Shown piece after piece: positions 6,545 to 11,436 of a DNA stretch of 11,500 nt. The DNA comes from Symbiodinium natans (taxonomy: Eukaryota; Sar; Dinophyceae; Suessiales; Symbiodiniaceae): assembly GCA_905221605.1 (NCBI GenBank), contig CAJNDS010000558.1, positions 126,001-137,500 of the forward strand, read 5' to 3'. The translations under genes and the position numbers were made by a program. The notes below the pieces were generated by a model. That model had not been told where the DNA came from. It saw only the letters and a program-made list of their open reading frames with translations, and did no database searches. Within the stretch, counting starts at the first letter, position 1, and each line of letters starts with the position of its first letter.

Positions 6545-6789
6545 GTTCCGAGCTGCAGCATGCAGGCACGTACCATCAGCTCACATCAACAACTGATGCA
6601 AGCTGCTCGGGTTTGGGGGTGTAGGGCTCAGGGGCTTTGGCGGCTTAGGGTTTGGGGGTGCAGTGTCAGTTGGTCTTTTTGCCCCTCGCCCCACAAACCG
6701 TGAGCTAAACTTAAGGAGAATGATAACCGCACTGCAGCTTCCTTGGGGGTTCTCATCACCTACGTCACTAGTTCCCCATGAACTTTCTG
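6545..6789. other. Unique region with weak G-rich repeat
   Basis: Contains loose GGTTTGGGGGTG units near 6610-6660. From 6714 there is a short plus-strand open block after CTTAAG, read as ENDNRTAASLGVLITYVTSS and ending in TGA. A minus-strand frame across 6700-6790 is also open. No confident gene. Confidence 0.3.
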
Positions 6790-6881
6790 GGTTTAGGGTT
6801 TAGGGTTTAGGGTTGAGGGTTTAGGGTTGAGGGTTTAGGGTTGAGGGCTTAGGGTTGAGGTTTAGGGTTTAGGGTTTAGGG
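6790..6881 (+). repeat. TTTAGGG array alternating with TTGAGGG
   Basis: After three TTTAGGG units, TTGAGGG and TTTAGGG alternate (about 6811-6856), giving a 14-base dimer. A different variant is used from that at 1504-1577. Confidence 0.95.
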
Positions 6882-7050
6882 GCTGAAGACTGAAACTTCA
6901 ACTTGCCTTCATGCCTCAATGGCCCAGCAAAGCACCCGGTAGTTCCTCCTTTTGCGCGCTCTCGAGGGGGGAGAATCCACTGTAGCCAGAGACACCGGAT
7001 TATATGTGTAGATAAAATATGCATCGTCAGCTTCAAATGACTGCTGCTTC

Positions 7051-7127
7051 ATGAAGTCCGTGCTGCGCCTTCCATTTCGCAACATGGATCCTCACGAGCA
7101 GCTTGTGGGGCTCTCCACGCTTCAGAG
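7051..7127 (+). CDS. Predicted exon 1 of a three-exon gene
   Basis: ATG at 7051 opens 25 codons plus two bases, beginning MKSVLRLPFRNMDPHEQLVG and ending TTCAGAG|GTCAGT, a strong donor. The same frame is open upstream to a TAG near 7012, so the exon could start earlier after an AG. The following intron starts GTCAGT, enters a perfect TTTAGGG array (7171-7246), passes a family A hairpin and leaves through a CCCTAAA array and CCCCAG. The minus strand is also open here, which lowers confidence. The protein is not recognised. Confidence 0.35.
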
Positions 7128-7170
7128 GTCAGTGCACTCAAGACGCTGCTTGCACTTAGAAGAACAGTCT

Positions 7171-7246
7171 GGGGTTTAGGGTTTAGGGTTTAGGGTTTAG
7201 GGTTTAGGGTTTAGGGTTTAGGGTTTAGGGTTTAGGGTTTAGGGTC
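7171..7246 (+). repeat. TTTAGGG array in predicted intron 1
   Basis: About eleven heptamers, ten perfect. With CCCTAAA at 7400-7432 it can form a stem enclosing the family A element. Confidence 0.97.
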
Positions 7247-7278
7247 TGGGGCTCACCCCAATGCGCCCCCACACCCTG

Positions 7279-7401
7279 TACTTGGAGGTTCATGGTGCTT
7301 AGTAACCCACGTATGACTGTACCGAAAACCCAATTATAAGCCTATTCGGGTACTCAGGGGCTTGATAAGCAGGTTGTAACTACACTTTTAATTGGGTTAT
7401 A
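7279..7401. mobile_element. Hairpin element, family A copy 2, right end missing
   Basis: Starts TACTTGGAGGTTCATGGTGC like copy 1 and shares CTATTCGGGTACT and TAACTACACTTTTA with copy 3. The right terminal repeat is absent: the element ends at GGGTTATA and runs straight into CCCTAAA units. Confidence 0.7.
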
Positions 7402-7432
7402 AACCCTAAACCCTAACCCTAAACCCTAAACT
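7400..7432 (-). repeat. Short CCCTAAA array
   Basis: Four to five units, one of them CCCTAA (hexamer). It abuts the truncated family A element on the left and the acceptor CTCCTACACCCCAG on the right. Confidence 0.93.
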
Positions 7433-7444
7433 CCTACACCCCAG

Positions 7445-7542
7445 CAAAACCGGCAGTCCATCCCTTAAGGACTCTCTTTCTGCTGTTGCGTCCGGATGTA
7501 GCGTCGGCCACGACCATAGTAAAGTCGGGCAGAAGCGCCATT
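7445..7542 (+). CDS. Predicted exon 2 of a three-exon gene
   Basis: 98 bases between acceptor ACTCCTACACCCCAG and donor GCCATT|GTACGTAA, both strong. In the frame that continues exon 1 (one base completes the split codon) 32 codons are open, Ser-, Lys- and His-rich, with GCSVGHDHSKVGQKRH near the end and one base left over. A second plus frame (phase 2 to 0) and a minus frame containing an ATG are also open, so the assignment rests on phase agreement with its neighbours. Confidence 0.38.
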
Positions 7543-7580
7543 GTACGTAAATCTAGACTAAACCTCAACCGGTGAAACTC

Positions 7581-7696
7581 CATTTGGGAGTTTACGAGAA
7601 TAAGGGAACCCTAACATAGACCCCCCAAATAATGGGATTCCCTCATACTAAGGACCCCAAGAAGGGTGACCTCTTATTTTCGGAAGCCCCCCTAAT
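7581..7696. mobile_element. Hairpin element, family B copy 2 (MITE-like)
   Basis: The left end TTTGGGAGTTTACGAGAATA pairs with the reverse complement of the right end, TTAGGGGGGCTTCCGAAAAT. The interior follows copy 1 motif by motif. It occupies most of predicted intron 2 (7543-7717), which has no telomeric arrays. Confidence 0.75.
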
Positions 7697-7717
7697 CTCG
7701 GGGATGCAAGGCTGAAG

Positions 7718-7812
7718 ACCGAGCAGACTGCGATACCGTTAACTCTGTATGGACCTCTGAAGCTGCGTCAGAAAATCTCAGCTACCAACGGTTCTCCCAA
7801 GGACGTGACTAG
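7718..7812 (+). CDS. Predicted exon 3 of a three-exon gene, with stop
   Basis: After GGCTGAAG, two bases complete the codon left by exon 2. Thirty codons follow, acidic and Ser-rich, including VWTSEAASENLSYQRFSQGR, and end at TAG (7810-7812). Exons 1-3 total 270 bases, 89 codons plus stop. All three minus frames contain stops here, which supports plus. An alternative plus frame is open through to AGCAATG|GTAAGG, a fine donor, so the region could instead be an internal exon. The acceptor is weak. No family is recognised. Confidence 0.33.
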
Positions 7813-7850
7813 CAATGGTAAGGTTTGGAGATCACCTAAAAAGCCTGTAG

Positions 7851-7958
7851 ACCCTAAACCCTAAACCCTAAACCCTAAACCCTAAACCCTAAGACCCTAA
7901 GACCCTAAACCCGCAACCCCTAAGACCTTAAACCCTCAACCCCTTAACTAAACCCCTT
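7851..7958 (-). repeat. CCCTAAA array
   Basis: Six perfect units, then CCCTAAG, CCCTCAA and CCCTTAA variants decaying to the right. Confidence 0.95.
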
Positions 7959-8010
7959 GGGGCTGCTCAGGGTGTATATAGACTGTCAGGCTGGCCCCTT
8001 TAGCTAGTAG

Positions 8011-8417
8011 TTGCGTAAGAACCCCCCTCAATTCCCCCCCCCCCCCCCCCATCTTCGTGAAAAGGAGAGAGCGCAACTAAGATGTTCAAACAGAGACCAC
8101 ATTTATTCAAATACGCTTTCTTAGTTTTTTGCTTGCAATTGGGGTTGGCCACTCCAGAAATTCTCTGGGCTTGGGCATTTCAGGGAGTCTCTGGGGTTGG
8201 GCCATCCAGGAGGTCTCTGAGGTTGGGCACTCCAGGGTCTCCAGGGTCTCTCTGGTTGGGCACTCCAGGGAGTCTCTAGGGCGAGGAGAAGAGCTGAATG
8301 TAAAATCTAACAACCCCACACCGAAGGTGGGGAAAAAACAAAAAAGAATCCTGTTTTGCGAAGAATCTTGTACATGTTTTTTTTTTTTTTTTTTGGGGGG
8401 GGGGGGTTCTTACGCAA
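8011..8417. mobile_element. 407-bp terminal-inverted-repeat element, family G
   Basis: TTGCGTAAGAACCCCCC at 8011-8027 is perfectly complementary to 8401-8417. Just inside the left end is C17 (8034-8050). On the right are T18 (8377-8394) and G12 (8395-8406), so the homopolymers are also mirrored. The interior contains a minisatellite and no credible gene; the ORFs of 65-107 codons are readings of the minisatellite. It is probably a non-autonomous transposable element or an introner-like insertion. No clear target duplication was seen. Confidence 0.65.
8142..8279 (+). repeat. Minisatellite, period about 27
   Basis: Five diverged copies of a unit like GGTTGGGCACTCCAGGGAG followed by TCTCTGG. 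One copy has an internal duplication of CCAGGGTCT. Plus and minus ORFs over it are products of the repeat. Confidence 0.85.
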
Positions 8418-8436
8418 ATCGTAGTTTGGCCTCTGG

Positions 8437-8542
8437 AAACCCTAAACCCTAAACCCTAAACCCTAAACCCTAAACCCTAAACCCTAAACCCTAAACCCTA
8501 AACCCTAAACCCTAAACCCTAAACCCTAAACCCTAAACCCTA
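8437..8542 (-). repeat. Perfect CCCTAAA array
   Basis: About fifteen consecutive perfect units, among the cleanest in the window, directly against the module at 8544. Confidence 0.98.
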
Positions 8543-8543
8543 C

Positions 8544-8627
8544 CTTGATTTGATCCGGTCTTTGAAGCCCCATGGAGAGGACCTGTAAGCTATCTTGAGG
8601 GGCCATCCTGGGTTCGGTATGCAGGAT
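8544..8627 (-). CDS. Candidate minus-strand exon, 84 bases, between pure arrays
   Basis: Reading the minus strand: (CCCTAAA)n, ACCCAG, an 84-base block, ATCAAG|GTAGGGTTTAGGG, then (TTTAGGG)n. Both splice dinucleotides lie at the array edges and the donor GTAGGG is good. The block is open in two minus frames. One is in phase 0 at both ends and includes MAPQDSLQVLSMGLQRPDQI; the other includes NPGWPLKIAYRSSPWGFKDR. On the plus strand CCT|GTAAGC and TTCG|GTATGC are also donor-like, so plus is not excluded. No family is recognised. Confidence 0.42.
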
Positions 8628-8629
8628 CT

Positions 8630-8730
8630 GGGTTTAGGGTTTAGGGTTTAGGGTTTAGGGTTTAGGGTTTAGGGCTTAGGGTTTTGGGTTAGGGCTTAGG
8701 GCTTAAGGTTTTGGGTTTAGGGTTTGGGGG
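8630..8730 (+). repeat. TTTAGGG array
   Basis: Seven clean units, then CTTAGGG, TTTTGGG and TTAGGG variants. Confidence 0.95.
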
Positions 8731-8860
8731 CAAAGGGGGGGTTGGGGTTCATGGTTGAGGTCTCTTGTCGAAAGACCTATAGATTCCTCCGAGTTATCGG
8801 CTATTGGGGCGATTCATGGGGGCTGCAGATATCGGGGCAACCCCACAAAAAACACGGCGC
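8731..8860. other. Unique spacer in T-to-C position
   Basis: 130 bases with no element or frame recognised. By the layout rule it would be intronic. Confidence 0.4.
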
Positions 8861-9150
8861 TAAACCCTAAAGCCTGATCCATGAATCCTAAACTTGAACC
8901 CTACAAGCCCTGAACCCTGAACACTGAACCTTGAACTCCAAACCCCTAGAACCTTGGACCCTAAACCTTGAACCCAAAAGGTGAAACCAGTCCTAGCCCT
9001 TGAATCAACCTTAAACCCTGAACCTGGAACCCTAAACCCTAAATCCTAAACCCCAAACCCAAAATCCTAAACCCTACATCCTAAACGCTAAACCCTAAAT
9101 CCTAAACCCTAAACCCTAAACCCCAAGTCCTAAACCCCTAAACCCTAAAA
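8861..9150 (-). repeat. Long degenerate CCCTAAA array
   Basis: About 290 bases. The left two thirds are badly diverged (CCCTGAA, CCTTGAA, CCCTACA units), and the right third (from about 9020) is cleaner. The purity gradient suggests that new repeats expanded at the right edge, or that several arrays of different ages merged. Confidence 0.9.
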
Positions 9151-9151
9151 G

Positions 9152-9196
9152 AGTGCCAGTCCTTGGGAAGGCAGAGGACAGCAATGGGAACTTCAG
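9152..9196 (+). CDS. Candidate small plus-strand exon
   Basis: After CCCTAAAAG an open block of 15 codons, SASPWEGRGQQWELQ, ends at ACTTCAG|GTAGATGC, a strong donor. It is in phase 0 at both ends. The minus strand offers no GT donor here. Its plus direction conflicts with the minus candidates on either side (8544 and 9844), so either separate genes interleave or one set is wrong. Confidence 0.27.
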
Positions 9197-9243
9197 GTAG
9201 ATGCACCGGCCAGGACGGTATATTGCCAAAAGTATGGTCTCCG

Positions 9244-9263
9244 CCCCCCCCCCCCCCCCCCCC
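9244..9263. repeat. C20 tract
   Basis: Twenty C followed by AAAATAT. It is similar to the C18A18 junction at 2665. Confidence 0.97.
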
Positions 9264-9280
9264 AAAATATCCCATGGTAT

Positions 9281-9563
9281 GGGTTTGGGGTTTGGGGTTT
9301 GGGGTTTGGGGTTTGGGGTTTGGGGTTTGGGGTTTGGGGTTTGGGGTTTGGGGTTTGGGGTTTGGGGTTTGGGGTTTGGGGTTTGGGGTTTTGGGGTTTG
9401 GGGTTTGGGGTTTGGGGTTTGGGGTTTGGGGTTTGGGGGTTTGGGGTTTTGGGGTTTGGGGTTTTGGGGTTTGGGGTTTGGGGTTTGGGGTTTGGGGTTT
9501 TGGGTTTGGGGTTTGGGGTTTGGGGTTTGGGGTTTTGGGTTTGCCGTTTGGGGTTTGGGGTTT
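9281..9563 (+). repeat. TTTGGGG array, 280 bases
   Basis: About 40 heptamers of TTTGGGG, with occasional TTTTGGGG octamers and nearly no TTTAGGG. All overlapping ORFs (88-150 codons of GFGVWGL repeats, or PNPKPQT repeats on the minus strand) are by-products. The same variant is scattered in other arrays but is nearly homogeneous here. Confidence 0.97.
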
Positions 9564-9565
9564 GA

Positions 9566-9635
9566 ACCCTGAGCCCCAAAACCCTAAACCCTCAATCCGA
9601 CGCCCTAAACCCTAAACCCTAAATCCTGAACCCTG
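9566..9635 (-). repeat. CCCTAAA array facing the TTTGGGG array
   Basis: About nine units, partly diverged, abutting the G-rich array with almost no spacer. A G-strand to C-strand junction occurs near 9564. Confidence 0.93.
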
Positions 9636-9642
9636 ATGCTTG

Positions 9643-9770
9643 CTTGGAGGTTCATGGTACCTAGAAACCCAAGTGTACCTGCACTTATAACCCAACATTC
9701 ACCCTATTCGGGTACTTAAGGGGGCTCCTAACTGGGTTATAATAACTACACTTTTAGTGGGTTACTAAGC
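9643..9770. mobile_element. Hairpin element, family A copy 3, right end missing
   Basis: Starts CTTGGAGGTTCATGGTACCT and shares CTATTCGGGTACT, GGGTTATAA and TAACTACACTTTTAGTGGGT with copy 2. At the right it reads GGGTTACTAAG and then goes directly into CCTAAACCCTAAA. The last 15 or so bases of the expected terminal repeat (reverse complement of CTTGGAGGTTCATGG) are absent. Confidence 0.72.
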
Positions 9771-9835
9771 CTAAACCCTAAACCCTAAACCCTAAACCCT
9801 AAACCCTAAACCCTAAACCCTAAACCCTAAACCCA
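9769..9835 (-). repeat. Perfect CCCTAAA array
   Basis: About nine perfect units between the truncated family A element and the exon-like module at 9844. Confidence 0.98.
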
Positions 9836-9843
9836 AAAAGTAC

Positions 9844-9933
9844 TTTGAATTTCATGTAGCTCTGATAGTTGTGAGTGCTTGTAGCGGTGGGGGTTGAACA
9901 CGCAGCGGACACTGCAGCTTGGATTTCGACAGC
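9844..9933 (-). CDS. Candidate minus-strand exon, 90 bases, between pure arrays
   Basis: Reading the minus strand: (CCCTAAA)n, CCAG, a 90-base block, TTCAAA|GTACTTTTTGGG, then (TTTAGGG)n. The block is 30 codons, phase 0 at both ends, including STPTATSTHNYQSYMKFK; it is Ala/Thr-rich, then Tyr/Lys. Joined to the block at 8544 the reading frame would continue without a phase change. A plus-strand frame over 9885-9936 is also open. No domain is recognised. Confidence 0.42.
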
Positions 9934-9936
9934 CTG

Positions 9937-10040
9937 GTTTAGGGTTTAGGGTTTAGGGTTTAGGGTTTAGGGTTTAGGGTTTAGGGTTTAGGGTTTAGGG
10001 TTTAGGGTTTAGGGTTTAGGGTTTAGGGTTTAGGGTTTAT
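9937..10040 (+). repeat. Perfect TTTAGGG array
   Basis: About fifteen consecutive perfect units. Confidence 0.98.
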
Positions 10041-10165
10041 TCGGCTACATTCCCAAACGCCAGTTCTGTCTATGCTCAAGCTATACCAATGCATCGCATG
10101 AAGAAGCCTTGCGAGGCCCGAAAAGATCTGAAAACTGAGTGGCATGGACGCTTGCAATCTGACCA
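10041..10165. other. Unique segment open on both strands
   Basis: 125 bases between TTTAGGG (left) and CCCTAAA (right), the intron-like orientation. A plus frame of more than 40 codons and a minus frame of similar length are both free of stops. A minus block from CAGTTTTCAG to GCATTG|GTATAG has good borders (47 bases). This may be an exception to the layout rule. Confidence 0.25.
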
Positions 10166-10194
10166 CCCTAAACCCTGCACCCTAAACCCTAAAC
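10166..10194 (-). repeat. Short CCCTAAA array
   Basis: Four units, one of them diverged (CCCTGCA). Confidence 0.85.
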
Positions 10195-10326
10195 GTCTGG
10201 GAGCTTCTTCTCTCTAAGGGTAGTTGCATGGTCCCTTCGTATGGGCTCTTGAATTACATACCACTTATATACCCACTAAACCCTAAGGGCCCACACCTCA
10301 GAGCCCCTTAAAGAAGGGCCAGCGAC

Positions 10327-10380
10327 CATATGGGAGGTTACGAAAATAAGGGAGCCCTTATATAGACCCCGAAATCTAGG
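10327..10380. mobile_element. Hairpin element, family B, half copy
   Basis: ATATGGGAGGTTACGAAAAT followed by AAGGGAGCCCTTATATAGACCCC matches the left half of copies 1 and 2. The right half and terminal repeat are missing; G-rich unique sequence follows. Confidence 0.6.
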
Positions 10381-10528
10381 GGGCGGTGGGGCCCTCGTGG
10401 TTGTCATCCTGTACCTCAAGAACCCCAAACCCACCGTAATTACTAGAAGACCCCTTACAGGATTCTTCGGGAATTAACTCACAAAAAGGGTAGGTTTCTT
10501 CAGGTAAAGGTTAGGCGTGGTTAAGGGG

Positions 10529-10885
10529 ATGTTGCTCTGGGTTGCCTGTTCTCTAGTACTTGGACGGACAGCACCTGCGACGTCCATGCGCAACGCGCCA
10601 GAAGCTCCAAAACCCCGTGAATCGTCAAACAAGAAGTGCAGTCTACGAAAACAACACGCGCGTCGTCTACACCATACTACGGAACTGAGCGTGCTGCAAT
10701 CACTCACTTGCCCTTCTCCAGGTACCTGGCGACTGCTGGAGATAGCAATGAGCTGCAACCCCAAGGACACGGAAGCACAGCAGAACCGAAGGGTCCATGT
10801 AGCGATATTTTGTGTATGCTTGGGCCCTAAAGGTACTATATCTGGCAACCCCTTAATTGTCGGCCCAGGTATAAATACGATATAG
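10529..10885 (+). CDS. Open frame with signal-like N-terminus, doubtful
   Basis: ATG at 10529 starts MLLWVACSLVLGRTAPA, a hydrophobic, signal-peptide-like segment, followed by a basic, Arg/Lys-rich stretch to about 10790. The frame then runs through a family C hairpin (10791-10897), so its last 30 or so codons cannot be trusted. If real it is a first exon that ends before the hairpin. A longer minus-strand ORF (10474-10989) covers the same bases. No family is recognised. Confidence 0.2.
   Translation: MLLWVACSLVLGRTAPATSMRNAPEAPKPRESSNKKCSLRKQHARRLHHTTELSVLQSLTCPSPGTWRLLEIAMSCNPKDTEAQQNRRVHVAIFCVCLGPKGTISGNPLIVGPGINTI
10708..10752 (-). CDS. Candidate small minus-strand exon
   Basis: On the minus strand a pyrimidine-rich tract ends in CCTTGGGGTTGCAG. 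Fifteen codons (LIAISSSRQVPGEGQ) follow, and the block ends at GGGCAA|GTGAGT, a consensus donor. It is in phase 0 at both ends, as are the minus candidates at 9844 and 8544. It competes with the plus-strand ORF over the same bases. Confidence 0.25.
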
Positions 10886-10897
10886 GTAGGACATGAT
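10791..10897. mobile_element. Hairpin element, family C copy 2, diverged
   Basis: The left arm GGGTCCATGTAGCGATATTT runs to CTTGGGCCC. The reverse complement of the right arm, ATCATGTCCTACCTATATCG, reaches CCTGGGCC. It shares CCATGTA, TATATACTTGGGCC-like and CCTAAAGG motifs with copy 1 at 2162 and has a similar length (107 against 119). Confidence 0.55.
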
Positions 10898-11015
10898 CTC
10901 GGGATTAACACTGTTGCCACTGTAGCCTTGGTTGTTGCTTGTGACAGACATGACACCCTAAGGAATACACTAAGCCGCTGAGCATTCACACCCCCAACTA
11001 CTGATGCATCACACC
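10898..11015. other. Unique spacer, no gene seen
   Basis: No supported frame or element. The start of the long minus-strand ORF (10989) lies here but has no upstream support. Confidence 0.4.
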
Positions 11016-11122
11016 GTAAACCCTAAACCCGAAACCCTAAACCCGAAACCCTAAACCCCAAGCCCTAAAGCCTAAAGCCTAACCCCAAACCCGAACCCTA
11101 AACCCCAAACCCTAAACCCTAA
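11016..11122 (-). repeat. CCCTAAA array with variants
   Basis: About fifteen units, with CCCGAAA, CCCCAAA, CCCTAAAG and GCCTAAA variants. Confidence 0.95.
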
Positions 11123-11136
11123 CTCTGGAATCGCAG

Positions 11137-11267
11137 CTCCCAATCACCGCACTTGCTTTACTCCACTGGCGTCCTCGCTTCATCCGTGCATGCTCAGAGC
11201 TGCGCGAAGAGGGGCGTGACCCTCTCCTGAGACGTCGCCCCAGCGAGCCTAGTTCCAAGCTTAGGAA
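11137..11267 (+). CDS. Candidate exon, 43 codons
   Basis: After the CCCTAAA array, TCTGGAATCGCAG acts as a possible acceptor. The frame is open for 43 codons plus two bases up to TTAGGAA|GTTAAGG, a good donor. The peptide is strongly basic/acidic and helix-like (RFIRACSELREEGRDPLLRR). The frame has no ATG. A minus-strand frame is also open, but it reads as Arg/Ser-rich and has no clear donor. The block is followed by another CCCTAAA array, not TTTAGGG. No family is recognised. Confidence 0.33.
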
Positions 11268-11274
11268 GTTAAGG

Positions 11275-11313
11275 CTAAACCCTAAACCCAAAATCCTAAA
11301 GCCTAAGCCCTAA
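11275..11313 (-). repeat. Degenerate CCCTAAA array
   Basis: Five or six diverged units, followed by an A-rich stretch. Confidence 0.85.
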
Positions 11314-11323
11314 ATCCAAAAAC

Positions 11324-11343
11324 AAATAAATAAATAAATAAAA
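11324..11343. repeat. AAAT microsatellite
   Basis: About four AAAT units (ACAAATAAATAAATAAATAA) between two CCCTAAA arrays. A similar A-rich patch borders the degenerate array at the start of the window. Confidence 0.9.
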
Positions 11344-11344
11344 C

Positions 11345-11390
11345 AACCCTAAACCCTAAACCCTAAACCCTAAAGCCTAAACCCTAAAGT
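11345..11390 (-). repeat. CCCTAAA array
   Basis: Six units, one of them CCCTAAAG. Confidence 0.95.
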
Positions 11391-11411
11391 TAAGGCTTGA
11401 GGTTGAGAGTT

Positions 11412-11436
11412 GGGATGTTCCCCCTTATACGAACAC
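11412..11436. mobile_element. Hairpin element, family D, end fragment
   Basis: GGGATGTTCCCCCTTATACG followed by A-ACAC matches the first 25 bases of the family D element at 5405, including the preceding GTT. The rest does not match within the window, so this is a truncated copy or a solo end. Confidence 0.6.

Noticed and set aside
8107-8452. Plus and minus ORFs of 65-107 codons in the family G element
   Set aside because: They mostly translate the 27-base minisatellite, and one continues through the T18G12 tract.
9163-9615. 150-codon plus ORF and 128-codon minus ORF of GFGVWGL or PNPKPQT repeats
   Set aside because: They are direct translations of the TTTGGGG array. A 7-base repeat with no stop in its frames gives long ORFs by default.
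10474-10989. 171-codon minus ORF, the longest non-repeat ORF
   Set aside because: It runs through the family C hairpin at 10791-10897 and competes with a plus ORF. At most short parts of it (10708-10752) could be exon.
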